Below, one piece after another: positions 9,235 to 22,715 of a stretch of 64,000 nt of DNA. How positions within the stretch are numbered: the stretch's first letter is position 1; every line of letters starts with the position of its first letter. Below the pieces are notes generated by a model, which was given only the letters and a program-made list of their open reading frames with translations, did no database searches and was not told the DNA's origin. The stretch is taken from assembly GCA_003427395.1 (NCBI GenBank), contig BFEA01000423.1, positions 367,626-431,625 of the forward strand, read 5' to 3'. Both the position numbers and the translations under genes were made by a program. The stretch comes from Chara braunii (Eukaryota > Streptophyta > Charophyceae > Charales > Characeae).

Positions 9235-11783
9235 GGCAGCACGACCGGGAGCGCTGTGCCCCGCCCGCGCAGTCGGGCTGAGCGGCACCGAGCGGTGACA
9301 CGCGGCGGAACGAGGCGAAGTTGGACCGAGTGGCGCCGGACGACATCAAGCGGTGGAGCGGTGCGATGTTGGGGGGAGTGGATTCGGGGTGGTGTGAGGT
9401 GGCAGTTGAGAGGCTTTCAAGTTGGGTGAATGAATGATGATGGGAAGGATGGTGACGAGGGTGGTGCATCGTGCGTAGAGGATGAGGTTGCTACGAAGAG
9501 GCTTCTTGTGAACGGCTGCAACGGGTATGGTCTGCCAGCATCATCATCTGAGCTACGAATCACGGGGTGTCACGTGTCCAACGAGTGAATCAGGTGATAA
9601 AGGGCAAGGAAGGGCATGGTAGGTCTGTTTCCCCCCGGACTACCAGTGAGGGGTCACCGACAAGTTCGGTGGTTTTGTCTTGCTACGTGGCAAGTGAGGG
9701 ATAAAGTGAAGCCACGGTCCATTAGTCCTTATTGTTATGCCTTATGTTTTGATGGCCGAGAGAGCGGCCACGTGATGGTTGAGTTGCCTTCGGGCCGATA
9801 AGGGAGGGGGTGAAGGTTTGGGGGGAGACAGACACAACATGATGAGAGGTCGGTTCGTATGCTTGTATCCATATTTTTTAGGAATGCCTGTTGCTCTTCG
9901 TGGCTGGAGGATTGAGTGATCCCCATTTCCTTACGATCTAATTTTTGCCCAATTTTATAAGTGTAAATCTGAGTTTTGATTCCGATTTCTGTTTTTCGAA
10001 TCTAATTTTTTGAATCTTTTGGATTTTTCTATTTTGGATTTCTCATGATGGGTAGCTTAGGTTTTCAATTCGAATTTGATTCAAGATAGCGGGCTCATGA
10101 ATGATTTCAAAACTTTTCGAATGATTCCCGATTTCATCACCCTAACTGGATTATTCCACGATTCTCAAACCGTGGTTTGGGGAATCAGATTCAAAAATCC
10201 CTTTGGATATCCAAATCTAAAAGTCATCGCATATGTCTAACCCTTAATTTGAAAACTGTTTCCCTATTTTGAAAATCGAAATATTTCGTATTCTGTTTTT
10301 TTCTATTCTTCAGTCTCTTGATACTGATAGTCATAAATCAGATTTTGAATTATAATCTCTAGAACTTGATTCTCAATAGTGACTCTAACTCAGTTTTAAA
10401 TTCGGATTGCATGAAGTTTACCCCCCCTCATGAGTTAGTTTTGTTGTGGGGCAGGCAGGTGAAGGTTCTGATCAGTTCAGAGGTTTGGGTAGGGCTGACA
10501 AGTTTCAGATGGTGGATCACTTTCGTTTTTCTTCTGCGAACTATGTGGTGGAGGAGGTCGGTTTGTCGCAAGAGGAAGTCAATGGTTGTCTGCTTTCACT
10601 TTTCTTCATCTCGCGAACTATGGGTGGAGGAGGTCGGTTTGTCGCGGGATGCAATTGAATAAGGGGGTCTAGGGAGATTGTGGGTGGGGATCAATTGTCT
10701 TTTACCTGCCTATGGAACAAGCGTGGGACTGAAGTGGAGGGGGGAAGTTTTTTTATTGGTAACATTGCGTCCTGCCGGTGAGGAGGGCTAGCTGGCGAGA
10801 TTGGATTAGGGCACAACTGCAGTTGAGATGGTGGCTTAGCTGTTATAAGTCTGCGCCGGAAGGTGGTAAGGGGATGGGAGGTTAGGGTGCTACGTCTGTT
10901 TTGCAATAGAGTGAACTACTTCTTCCTCCTCCTTCGAACTATGTGGTGGAGGAGGTCGGCATGTCGTAGGAAGAGGAAGAATTGAGTCTGTTTTTCATCG
11001 CTATGGGATTTTTGTGAGGTCGTTGGTCGATTGCTCTTCTCTCCCAAACTATGTGGTGGAGGAGGTCGACTCGTCGGGAGATGAAGAAGAGTAGGGGGTG
11101 AAAGGAAATGGGAGGATGACTGACTGTTTTCTTTTCACCAAAGCCGGGTAATGGTCCAGGTATCTCAAACCTTCAAAATTCTATTCAGCTGCTTCTGGCT
11201 GTTATATTCATAGGTCTGCAGTCAGAACGACGCTGGTTGGTGCTGGAAGAAAATGGTTGGATATTAAGTGTCCTACGAGTGAGGGGGTTAGCTGGTAGGA
11301 TGAAAATAGGGTACAGCAGCGGCGGAGATAGTGGCTCTGCTGCAGTAAGTCTTACCGGAGTGAGGTAAAGAGGATGGATGGGGGGTTCTGAGACGTTTTC
11401 TGAAACTTTGCCTAGGTGAGTGGGAGAAGATGGTTGGATATCAAGCGTCCTACTAGTGAGGGAGCCAGCTGGTAGGATGATAATAGGGTACAGTAGCAAC
11501 AGAGATGGTGACTTTGCTGCAGTAAGACTTACCGGAATGAGATAAAGAGGATGGAGGGGGGTCTGAGTCTTTTCCTGAAATTTTTGCCTATTTTCGGTAG
11601 CTTGTTTGTATTTCTTAATCTATCTTTTAGCCTAAGCCGGGTAGTGGCCCCAGTACCACAAACTTTCAAAATTCCTTCAAAATTATATATAAATTTTTAT
11701 ATGGGACGCTGGACCCGGTTCCCAACACGTGTTGCTCCCCACGAATAGATTGGAGTTTTGTTCCCATTAAAAAAAAAAAAAAA
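9235..11783 (+). mobile_element. Long non-coding retroposon unit A with poly-A tail
   Basis: This unit is matched in inverted orientation by 46809-49810. Shared landmarks in order are GACCGGGAGCGCTG (about 9242), an AT-rich stretch (9930-10400), repeated CGAACTATGTGGTGGAGGAGGTCGG blocks (10537-11070), GTAAGTCTTACCGG repeats (11346, 11524), the CTTTTAGCC..GTAGTGGCCC segment (about 11625) and the tail GGGACGCTGGACCCGG..GAATAGATTGGAG (11703-11754). It ends in 15 A (11769-11783). Where compared, units A and B look about 90% alike. I see no long conserved protein frame. The poly-A end suggests mobilisation by a LINE. Confidence 0.8.
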
Positions 11784-12029
11784 GAGCGGTGCTGCTATCG
11801 CTCGATTTCAGATCCCTGTTCTGCCATCATGCCAAAGACGACTGGGTGTTACAACATTCGTATTTCCAGGGACTGTGGGTGGGGAGGGAACGGATCCGAA
11901 AAATCCTCTGTTAGTCTAAGGGGGACATTAGGGTCAATAGACATCCAGTCTTTAAATCTCAATGTATAATCCCGTGGCACTGCCCCCCTTCCCTGTCCTT
12001 CTTCCCCTTCCTCACTTCCATTCCAGTCC

Positions 12030-15000
12030 CCTGACCAACATACCTCTGCTATCTCACCCCTCTCGACCCCCTCCCAGCCATTCCTTAGAGAATTGCACTA
12101 GCCTCTCTGCGATGTCCTTTGGCTTATGGAGGGTATCTAGAGCGAGTTTGACTCATTTCCATTTGTTCTTAAGTTCCAATTGAATGTGCTGTTTAAATTG
12201 TTCAATCCTCTCCTCTCCTTCCACACGAACTTGGTCTAAAACTAAAGCGCAACGTTGCCACCATAGAACCCATAGGACTGTTTTTCGTCTCAGATGAAAC
12301 ATGTTCCAGGCAAAAATGTCCCCTTGGAGAGGCGGGTAGTGGCCCATGAGAATGGCTCGCCACTCCCACGGCCACCGATGGTCCGGAACAATTTGTTGTC
12401 ATATCCTATCCCACCATCTCCAGGTAGGGACTGTTGTCGGGCATTTCAGAAACATGTGTTCGATTGTTTCTGTTCTCTTCCTTATTGGGAAGCCCGACAA
12501 GCATCGTGGGCACCAAGGGAGGGCACGACCCTATTGTTTCGAATGGGAGTGATCGATCAACCAATCATTTGTTGGTAGACACCGATGTAGGATTTGCCAT
12601 TGCAGGGACGTAATTTTAGCAGGTCTGCACTTGGCGTCACGAAACCATTGGATTGGTGTGAGAAGTTGCTTTTCCACATTGAGGTGCCTATGCCATCTGT
12701 CGATCATTACGTCTCTTAGGCACCGTTTAGTTCTGAACATTTTTCACTGAAAAATTTGCCAATGCCTTGGAGCTTGACTGTCAGGGATTGTGTCTTATGT
12801 CTTGGTTACAGACCCATTCCAACGGATCTATGGGTAGGTCTCGCATGACCATCCCAAGCATAAATGTCCGTCAGTTCTCCCCTTCCCCTATAATTCTAAT
12901 TCTGTATAGGGCTGCTCTCGGGATCAACTGGAAGGGGTTCCGGTTTCCAACTCAATGACCATCTTTTTTTATGTTATACCATTCGATCAACGCGTCCTCC
13001 GACCGTACAAGATGGATTAGGCCCACCCGGTTGGTTCACCCATCCTTGGACACCGAGTCCCCGTCCTGCAGCACTGGGTCTTTGTGCAGGATGTGCAACC
13101 ATCGCGCTGTCCAACGTTGATTCTATATTGTGACAATATCTTAGATTTCCCTTCATCTTCTCCGGTCTCTTCCAATCCTTCTTTTCAGTTTCACAAAGAT
13201 CGACCACTCGGGTTACCCCATTCTTCACCCATCCTTTCCATGGGGCGTCGGAGCTGCAGAAAATCTGACTCTGCCCATTAGTGATCCAACGGTTGCTGAA
13301 GAGGGGTTGTCTGGCTACCTCCTCCCACCTGCCAACACGGGGGAGGGAGCCTCCTCCAATTTTTTAGCAAACGGGGCCAGAAATCATCCTTCTGCCTCTC
13401 CCCACCTCAGGGACGTTGTGATACTCTCCAATAGCGGTCGTCTAACCATTGAAGAGGGTGAACGGTCGAGGGAGCCTCAAGGGCAAGGCGGACAATCTGC
13501 TGAAGAGCCAATGGTCGTCATACAAGTGGGTTTGCATAGATCAATTTCACAATCCATTGTAGACTAAGGGCTTCACTAGCGGTTAATGGAAGGCCAAGGG
13601 GGTCCAAGATACCAAGACCCCCTTTTGCCTTGGGTTGAGTGACTGAATTCCATGCAACGCGGCTTATAGCATGGGATTTTTCACTGTCGCCTCTCCATAA
13701 GTAGGTTGTCACCCTCCTTTTTAAGGTTTTCAAGGCGCCCTCACTCTGCGGCCAGAGTACCAATTTGTACCATAGAGATGCTAAGGCCACATTGTTGATG
13801 ACCAGCGCTCGTCCGAAGAGTGGCGCGTGCTAATGATTCCATTGGGAGAGTTTGGTCAGAGCCGAGGCTGATATCCATTCATCATTTTCAAGGGGTCGTT
13901 CTTCTGCAGACATCTTTACCCCCAAAATCCGGATTGGGTTCTCCTGGGTCACCCAAGTGACATGGTGAATTTTTGGGGGGCGACCTCCTTGATGATGGAG
14001 CCAACATCCAAATGTTTTTTGTTCCCAATTAATGGTCATGTCAGAAAGGGTGCAAGACTGGTCCATCAACCTTTGAATTTCCTTCATGTTATGCAATGTA
14101 GCATCAACCATAATCGTGAGGTCATTTGCGAACAGGGAGCAAACCAGAATCGCGTCCTCTGGGATGCGTGCTATCTGGATTCTTGTCAGATCTTTGTTCC
14201 ATCGGAGGTTGGCTGCTATCGCTTTCGTTATAATGATAAAAAGGAATGGGACAATGGGGTCGCCCTGTCTAACCGAGCGCTGCAGGTTTATTTCTGGAGC
14301 CAGAGACCCATTTATCTGGACTCTTGTGATTGTGTTTTGATGTAAGACTCGCACCCACCTCCGAAAGCCAGTACCAAAGTTCAACTTTTCAAGACATCTA
14401 TCCAAAAATAGTCAGTCAACATGGTCATAAGTTTTTTCGAAGTCAATAAAGATGAACGCGACGTTATTTTTTTACTGTTGCGCCAGACTAATCATCTCAT
14501 TGACAAGCAATATGTTTTCCTGGATACTTCTGTTGCGGATGAAACCAGTTTGGGCCGGATGGATGAGATCCTCAATAACCTCAATCATTCGGTTAGCCAA
14601 TGCCTTTGATAACATCTTATAGACCACTGCCAGGAGTGTGATGGGCCGGTGATTTCGGATGTTCATCTTGCCCCCTTTCTTGTGTAACAATGTTAACATC
14701 CCTTACCCCACCAATTCCCCCAGATCCCCTGACTCCCAAACCGCCTTATAGAATTGCATCAAGTCGTCACTGAGGAGGGGCCACATAGTGTCCCAAAATT
14801 CTTTCGGAAAACCATCTAGGCCAGGAGTTTTTTGTTCCTCCATTTGCATGAGAGCCATTCAAATTTTCTCCTTGGTGTTATGGCGGTGTAATCGTTTTTT
14901 TTGCGTGGGGGAGAGGCAGTTCTCCATCGGACGCAGGAAGTCATCCATCTCTTTAAGTCGGTCGGTCTCCAGTTGCGGAGGGGTGTGAGAAGAGAAAAAG

Positions 15001-16370
15001 TCTTTATAGAAGGACCTGACAATCTTTACGCAGTGAGCTGTGGTTGTGGCCAATTCGTCGGTCACTGGGTCCAGAAAGGCCTCAATCGTGCTTTTGTGGG
15101 CTCTTATTGATGCTATACTAAAAAATTGAGAGTCTATAGTGCCTTCGGTAGTCGAGTTCTTTAGTCTGCCTCGAATTCTGATTCCTGACCATCTATGTTG
15201 TGCGAGCTGTAGGAGTTGGTCCTTCAATCCTTGAATAGTTGGGATGTGATCACTCGAATTGTCCTGATTAACCAGGTTGTGAAAATCGTCTATGAATGTC
15301 CATTTCTTATGCGTTTCATCTGTCCGCTACCAATTTCGAGTAATCCTTACATTTCTTAGTTAGGAAAAACAATCCGTTGGTGAACCATTGGACCTCATAG
15401 TCAAAGACATGTCTTTGGTCCCGCCAGTAAACCCATACATCGCGGATATATATGCGAATTGTTTCATTTTTAAGTAGAGATGTGTTAAACTTATAATACC
15501 CAGGCCCTTGGTCCGGTCGCCTGTGAAAGGAAAAAATGGCTCCACATGAACAGTGATCCAAGCCAGGGTGAGGGCTCTGCGGAAAAATGGCGGTACGTTT
15601 TGAATTTCTTTGGAGATAAGAATCAGGTCTATGCGTGATTTGAGTGTCTTGCCTGATCATTGGTGCGAAGACATGTGTAAGATTTCTCTGTTGGATGCAA
15701 ATATCGGTATGCATCCATCAGGTCCAAAGTACCACAGAGTCCGCTATTAGGTTTTCGTCTTCCTCTACGTAATTGAGAAAAGGGTTCTGAGAGCTCCACC
15801 TATCCAGCCATCTGTCAGGCGCTGCATTGAAGTCTCCTGCAATCTAGTAGCGGAATTCCTTGTGGTGCGAGGGTCTTGAGGTGTGTGAAAAACGTTCTTT
15901 TTCTGCAGTTGTGTTAGGGGCATATACACAAAAGATACAAATTAACTCCAGTTCCAACATCTCGAGGACCGACACCCACCTCCCCCGATCTCCATCCACT
16001 ACCCAATTTACCACTTTTATGCGAGACTCCAACGAGACCCAAATTGCCACCCCTGAAGACCCTAGTGTTACCGCGTGACTCGGCGTGAGCCCTGAAGGCC
16101 TAGTGTGGCCAAACAATTTTATGGGTCCGGTGGTGTGCGGGCTTGTCCATTAGATGGGTGTCTTGGACGCAAATGATATCTGGCCATGTCCTCCCTCCTA
16201 CACCCTTCAACAGGTCCCAGATTGCCTGTCGTTTTGGGGGTTGAGGGAGGCCAATCCATTTACATTAAGGGTCTTCAGGTCCAGATCAGCATTTCGGAGA
16301 TAATTCTTCCACGGGTGTTTCCTGCAATACAGAGTGTCGATGTCGTCCATCAACTTTTTCCTTTTCAGAT
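12030..16370 (-). pseudogene. LINE ORF2: endonuclease, reverse transcriptase, zf-RVT
   Basis: Order on the minus strand: endonuclease (LNVNGLAS about 16270; SGVAIWV about 16050; VYAPNT about 15925), linker, RT fingers (NHRPITLLAVVYKMLSKALA about 14655; QTGFIRNRSIQENI), RT palm (SVRQGDP about 14275; FANDLTIMV about 14140), then TKLSQW and YLWRGD (about 13715), and a C-terminal zinc-binding domain (LQWQILHRCLP about 12600; C-x2-C then H-x5-C about 12505-12440). The catalytic FADD box reads FAND: the first Asp is replaced, GAT to AAT. Family role is target-primed reverse transcription. Frames shift repeatedly, so it is a relic. Confidence 0.85.
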
Positions 16371-16380
16371 CGCCCCCAAT

Positions 16381-19378
16381 TTAGACTCTCACCCATGGCC
16401 GGTCCAACCAATTCACCGTGCATAACAACCCATACCTAAGAATCTTTGACAAGCAGGTGTATAGGTCCTCTTCTAACCAATAGGAACTGGCTTTGATGAG
16501 GTAGAGGGGGAGCTCCATCAGTGCTCCATGGTTGAACCATTTTAAATCGGAATCCTTGTCCTCCTCGAAGAGGACATACGGACCAGTTATGACCACCCTC
16601 GTTAATCCCTCGAACTGAGGGAGGGTTGCTCGGATACCGACCGGGTAGTGATGGCTAAGGAAAGGCTTTGCCTTTTGCCTGAAGTCGCTATCCCGCAGAA
16701 CCGCGAGGGACCAAATATTATAGAAGCCTCATCCTAGTAGCATAACCCCCCCCTATACCAGGGAGAGGTCGACCTTCATTCTATCTTCGGCGTGCATTAA
16801 TGGAATAACCGCCACCCCTTCCTTCTGCATCAAGGGCTTTTCATATTGCCCCCCTGCCACTACCTGTCGAAGTTTCCGGTGCCGCGGTGGGCCGGGATTG
16901 TGGTTGACTGGAACTACAATGCAGTTTTCCTTTGACGAGTCCGAGGAAAACTGGTGGTATGTTGGGGGATGGAAATGCAGAGTTGAGAGATGACGAATTC
17001 GTTGGAAGATTTCTGGCCAGGATATACGTGGGGGGGGGGGCTCTTGCAGGGCTTTCCGAAGTGTCGGGCTATTATCCAGCATGTCAAACAGTTGGACGTA
17101 CGTGCAATCCCAGAAATCCTGGGAGACCCTTGGATGTTGGACCCGAAAACCATCCATGTGCCAATCTGCAATGATCTTTAGTTTTTGCTTGGTGTCCATA
17201 TCTATCGGGGGCGCACATGTATCCCCCTGCTGATCTATATCCATCTTTGCCACCTCCGAGGGGGGGGAAGGGCGGATGGATCTTCGATTTCCATGGGCTG
17301 GGGGCCAAAAAACCCTTCTAAGTGATTTACCACTTCGATGTCCGTCAGACCCACATATTTTTCTTCTTCCTCCTTGGTCTGCTGTTTCTTGGGCACTTGG
17401 GTTCCCTTCCCCCCGGATGTGGCCTGCTCTTTCTGCGGCTCGCCTGACATGGCCGACTGCTCTTGCTGACCTTCAATACTCGGGAGGACATAGGCATGAT
17501 TTGATTGTACGCCCTTTGTTGGAGCCTAGAAGTGTGTCGCAAAGATTTTAAATAGGCGTTGTAATAAGTCTCCCCATTGTATGTGCTTTGGGAGACCTTG
17601 TTCCAGAATACTCCTCGCCAGCAGGCTATTCTCTAGGGCACCCCTTAATTGCGTGTGTGCCTGAGACAAAAAATCTGCCAGGGCCTCGTTATGCAGAATT
17701 TGTAGGCCCGACGTGATCCAGTCGGAGATTTGAAGTGTTATGACACTCGGGCTCTGTACAAGATCTAAGCTCAGGGATTATTTTCCCCTTGCGGAGGTGA
17801 CTCCAATATTCCCTCGTATGGGTCCTCCGAGACATTGGATGGGAGTTGATTACTTCGGGATTGAACTTGTAGTTCCTTATCCTCATTTTCTGAGCCCGAC
17901 CCCCGGGAACCACCCTTTGCTCCCCATCTGGTTTTCCCTCTTCAATGTCGAGCAGGGCAAACCTGTTTGCTTGCTCTCCCTGCTTCTTTGACCTGTCCTT
18001 AGTTTGGGCCTGCAAACCATCTTGGTTCCTTTTCTGTGACAGTTTAGGCTGTGTCCGATTTCCAAAATTCTTAAGATAGTCTGTCGGATGCAGGCCCAAT
18101 TTTCAAATCTCTGGCTTGCCCTGGTCAGTCCTTTCGTCTAGAGAGGGTCTTCACGGTGTGCTTAGATGGGATTCTACCGTCCTTGGTGGTATCCATGTGG
18201 GCGGAGGTTTTGTCTGCAGGGCGGGTTCCCCCGCCTTGTCCCACACCCAACCGATGGTATTTCCTTCCCTGTCATTTTTGTCCACGTAAACCCATCCCTC
18301 GTGCCCCGGGTCTACAGTACGCCAGTGAGTGCTCCTGAAGGGGTATTGAATCAGACGACCTGTGGCTCTAACTTGGTTGACAGGATGGTGGGGGTAGATC
18401 GGATCAGTGTTTAAATGCCCATAAGCTTGGCATTTAAAACACCATGGCCGCATGAGCCGTGTAAATCCTGAAATCCTTTTCTCCTACCATGAAGGGGATT
18501 ATGTCATCAATGGAGAAAGGTTGACTTTTCGGGAGGTCTATCGCCATCATGAGATAATCATCTCGTCTAGCAACGTGAGGGGGGAGAGGATCGATGAAAT
18601 CAATTATACCGTATTTCGCACCAAAATCCTGCACAAAAGTTGTCTGGATTTCAATAGGGATGTGACGAAACTCCACCCAGAAATGATCCGCCATCATTCG
18701 ATCCTTCTTGTCCTCCGGACGTTGCTGCCTCGGAGATGGCCATGGATAAATTCTCACCTCGAATCTCTCACATCGAATTGACCTCCATCTGTCCATGGCC
18801 AGCTTATCTGAGTCGTGCCTACAGATGACTGTGACAGTTGATGCCGAGATAGGTTGGAGCAGAAAGAGATCAAAAGCCTCCTCCATATTCCCTTTATGGG
18901 AAGCCAACCTCTTTCTTATCCACCCTACCTTGTCATTTGTTGATTTGAACGTGACGTCATCATGAAACACCCAGTTACTAGCGTGTCTTATGTACAAGTC
19001 GTTCCTATCCTTTACCTTGTTGGCGGGTAGTGACTTGACAAGCGATGACTTGCCTCCCTGGTTGACAATTTTGGGCTCAGAGGGGGTCAAGAGCTTGGTT
19101 AGAAAGAATGCTCCAGCAGACGATAAACTGTCTAGGGGAATCTTCCATTCATGACCCTCCCCTTCCTCCACCTGTCTCTGAACCAAAAGTGTTTGTCCTG
19201 CATGGGAGTTCCGGAGACGATCAACCCATGAGGGAGCTGGAAGGACTGAGTTTTCGGGGGAGGGGTTAGGGGGCTGAGTATCCCTCCTCTGGGTTGTCTG
19301 GGCTTCTTGCCTACTCGTTTGAGCTCCCCCGGCCAATCTATTGTTTCCGTGTTGTCTCATGGCCCCTTGGAAAAGCAA
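16381..19378 (-). pseudogene. LINE ORF1 (gag-like), long form
   Basis: The first 314 codons are open (19378-18434): N-terminal domain with WVDRLRNSHAGQTLL, IPLDSLSSAGAFFLTKLL, VGWIRKRLAS and VEFRHIPIEI. A zinc knuckle region follows (WCFKCQAYGHLN, 18453-18400) whose last Cys appears replaced by Tyr (IYPHHP versus ECPYHP in copy 1). Then come VDPGHEGWVYVD, an acidic/basic linker and a C-terminal domain (17253-16753) ending near YVLFEEDKDSD (about 16565). It is likely the element's RNA-binding protein. It retains the roughly 110 codons that copy 1 has lost. Confidence 0.8.
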
Positions 19379-20399
19379 GGTAGAATCCAGTTTTTTCTAT
19401 GCCCTTTGATACCGATGTCCTACTGGCTTTGCCCCCACCATAGTGAATTCCCTTTACTCTCTTGCGGGTAGTGATTTGTGCTCCTCTCCTTCTTGGATTC
19501 TATTGTTGTTTTGTGTTTCGTTTCCTATTCCACCCTTATCCTCAGACCCCCACTTCACCCCCCTTCCTTGTTTAAGAGTTTTTCATTCACCGGTTTCGAA
19601 CATTCCCAGTTTCAATCCTCCTCCTATCTCAATCCCCGATTCCAAGATTCCATCTCCTCAATCATCCTCACGCAACATTACTCGTTTTGCACACTAATAT
19701 CCTTCATAGATACTCCCCGTTGTTGTTCTCTCCCTTTAGCTCCCTCCCGTCAGGTTTCCCCAAAAATCGTCCTTTTGCTTCCTTTCTTGTTTCATCCTCG
19801 TCGAACCCCCACTTCTTTTCCCCTTCTCCGATTAAGAGTTCTGAGATCCAACAGGTATCCCCTTCATGCACCAGTCTCCTCGATCATCCTCCCCTCTACT
19901 TCACATCCCCCGAGAGTGCATGAACTACTCCTCTTGTCCTCTTGATACCCTTTATCTCCCAACCATCTCTTCCCGATCTTCTGTATCCCCTTCAATCCCA
20001 ACTTCTACTCTTCCTCCACCGAATCCTCTCGCCCAATCTCCCCCTCGTTCTTCGTCTCCAAAAAAAGGGGCTGAATTCTAGTGGAAGATATGCATGTTTA
20101 CAGTCAGTGAGGATGATTTTAGTGGATAATAAGCCTGCACGCAGCCCATTCAAAACTAGTCCAAGATGATGTTACTTGATGTTGTTCTTCGATGTTACTT
20201 GAAAAGTGAAAACCTATTACCCTACCTGTGCTTCGACCGGTGCAAAAGAAGAGAAGCATGCAAATAATCGATGAAAACTCACCTGGTTTTTGTTACCTTC
20301 ACAAGTTTACCGTAGCTCCTCCACCGGGAAAGAAACAACTCTTCCCGCGGCCCCTTGAGGAGCTAGAGTCATCTCATTAACTGCCTATCTCTCCTTTCT

Positions 20400-21010
20400 T
20401 CGTAATGTCCTCTTCAGCAACTGACTTCAATCGTAACACTTTTGGACCGTCATCCTCCAATTTTTGCAATGGTCACTTCATCACATTGAGCATAAAGCTC
20501 CGCGATATTCCTCACCTATAGCCCTGGCCCCCTACTCCGCAGTTGCTCTCTCCCTTATTCGATCCACCTCGCCTTCACACTCTCAACCCCTACTACCTTG
20601 ATACCTCTGATGGTGATGGCGAGCGAGACCTATCTGCACAACGTCTTTGTTTCCCATTTGTTTTTCACGGCGGTAGTCTGGTCCACGCCTTTCGTCGCAA
20701 TGTCCACTTCAGCAGCAGACTTCACTCGTAAACACTTTTTGACCGTCATCCTCAAGTTTAACGAGGGTCAACGAGGGTCACTTCATCACATCTAGCACAT
20801 GGCTCCACGATGTTCCTCACCAATAGTTTTGGCCCCCTACTCCGTCGTTGCTCTCCCAATCCCCTTTGTCCCCCTTAATCGATCCACCCCGCCTTCACAC
20901 TCTCAGCGCCTACCTTGTCCTTGATACCTCTTATGGTGATGGCGAGATAAACCTCTCTTCACAGCGTCTTCATCTCCCGTCTGTTTTTCTCGGCGGCAGT
21001 CTGGTCCACG
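20400..21010. repeat. Tandem repeat, about 320-bp period
   Basis: GATCCACCTCGCCTTCACACTCTCA at 20561 recurs as GATCCACCCCGCCTTCACACTCTCA at 20881, with surrounding blocks (GATACCTCT.ATGGTGATGGCGAG; GGCGGTAGTCTGGTCCACGCC) at matching offsets. A third partial copy begins near 20400 (TCCTCTTCAGCAACTGACTTCAATCG). Non-coding as far as I can see. It lies between LINE copy 2 and the Penelope-like element. Confidence 0.75.
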
Positions 21011-22039
21011 CCCTGACTCCACGAGCATGTTGCGGCGTCCACGTGAGGCGGTGGTGTTCATGGTGTTAACCCAGCCCCCGACTCACTAGTGTAGTAATTA
21101 CTCAAAACTTGCAATGTAGTTGGAGTTTTATTATCACAGAATAACTACATTACATCCAGGCGTTCACTACACTACGCCTCCACAACCTTCTACTCCATTC
21201 TGCTCAAGCCATGACGAGCTCTTCGTTGCTCGTGTATAAATACTAGTATCTCGCTTATCGAGAAGTGAAAAAAAAAAAAAACTTAAAAAGAAATTAAATT
21301 AAAAAAATATTAAAAAGAAGAAAAAATATATATATTCATGAACTTGAGAATGTTGGCTGATAAGACTCGCTTTGAGAAAACGTGTCGCCGTGGTAAGCTT
21401 TCAGCTGGTCCTCAACTCCACGGTAACGTGGGATTTACTGACCAGATTCCAGTTCACCCTTGCGCTTCAAGATCCTTGTATCTGTTGTCGGGTCCTTTGC
21501 CGTTTTGTCCGCTCCCAGATCTTCGGCTGATCTTCGTCTGTTTTTTTTTTCTTCTAACTGCGCATGTGTTTTCACAGAGCCAGAGTCTTCCAACAGGACA
21601 GCCAATGGGTCAGTTACATTCGGATCCCCCGTTCGACCCATCTTTTTACTCTGCCCGTCAGGTACAGAGCCCCAAGTAGTCGAGCAATATCAGCCCAAAC
21701 CCTCCCTCTAACCCGTCTCGCCATTTTTCTTAGAGCTCTCACGGAGATCTCACTTGGGTAATCAAACAAGGTGAGTTATCGGTGATACGTCATCAGCACC
21801 ATGATCAAAACTGAGTCTTCGAACGTTTTACTATTGATCCTATGTAATGTCCCCATGATCGTAACAAAATTTTGTTCCTTCGATCCGAAAGATCCGTAGC
21901 TCTTGGTGATCTTGTATTGAAAATCCTCCTTATTCCAAACGCAGTCCGTGTTCTTAAACTTGTGAATTGTCTAAACCTTAAGTGGCTCTTCAAGCACTAT
22001 TATCTTGTTTCCAAGAACTCAGTGATGTTGGTTCCTTCA

Positions 22040-22715
22040 TCAACTCGTCCCAATACTAGATCTTTGTGATAACAGCCTGAGATCTTGTTTAACCTTTTCT
22101 TCAACCTTTTGTCTTTCGTTCCTATCATCGTTATACCAAGTGATAAGCAAGAGATCATCCATAAATCTCTTGCCCCATACTAGTGATCGATCTCTGCCTA
22201 GTGATTTTAGGAAGCCATATTCTGCTTTCATACACACCAGGCAAGCCAGAGAGGGACTTGTATGTCCTCCCATCGGTATTCTTTTTTTCTGATGCAAAAT
22301 CTCATTACGGAGCAGAAAATCGACCATTTTGAGAATATCTTTTAAATAGATTGATTTCCAGTTTTTTTCTCCTGCAGATTTTCCCATTCGTGCGTCTTTT
22401 CCCCCATATTTTAATTTTTGTCCATCTCTTTCCTTTTTCTGTCCGTTCTTTAATAATTCATTCCACCACACTTCTTATCTCATCGTTAGGGATCATTGTG
22501 AACATTTCTTTTATATTATCTGTCCTTAGTATGATGTATTGTTTCTTCGAAGTACTGTTCATTTTTTTGTTAACTACTTGTATCCCTGCTTTCAATTTTT
22601 GTGTGGATTCGAGATTGAAGTGTGGTTGTTTCGTTAATCCAATTAACAAACTCAAGATTTTAGTTACATTTTTGGCGACAGATCTTACGGAGCTCATGTA
22701 TGCTGGGCAGATCAT
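22040..22715 (-). pseudogene. PLE reverse transcriptase core
   Basis: Motif A-like DNIKEMFTMIPNDEI (near 22510) lies in one frame. Motif B (IPMGGHTSPSLA, about 22278-22243) and motif C (RFMDDLL, about 22167-22147) lie in the next frame, overlapping the first by 14 bp. Spacing and the catalytic DD fit a Penelope/telomerase-like RT. A thumb-like continuation may lie at 21993-21805 in a third frame. The RT would copy element RNA at a nicked target. A conserved upstream stretch at 23358-22660 (VRVKLSEIPGVKTFLHNS and following) is probably the RT N-terminal extension. Confidence 0.8.

Larger units (their letters stand above)
11784..20090 (-). mobile_element. LINE copy 2, near full length
   Basis: On the minus strand this has a GA-rich leader (about 20090-19380), ORF1 (19378-16381) and ORF2 with endonuclease, RT and zf-RVT (about 16370-12030), followed by about 250 bp of 3' sequence. 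The 3' end abuts the poly-A end of retroposon unit A. Many frameshifts and stops make it inactive. The 5' limit is inferred from where the GA-rich leader fades. Confidence 0.8.
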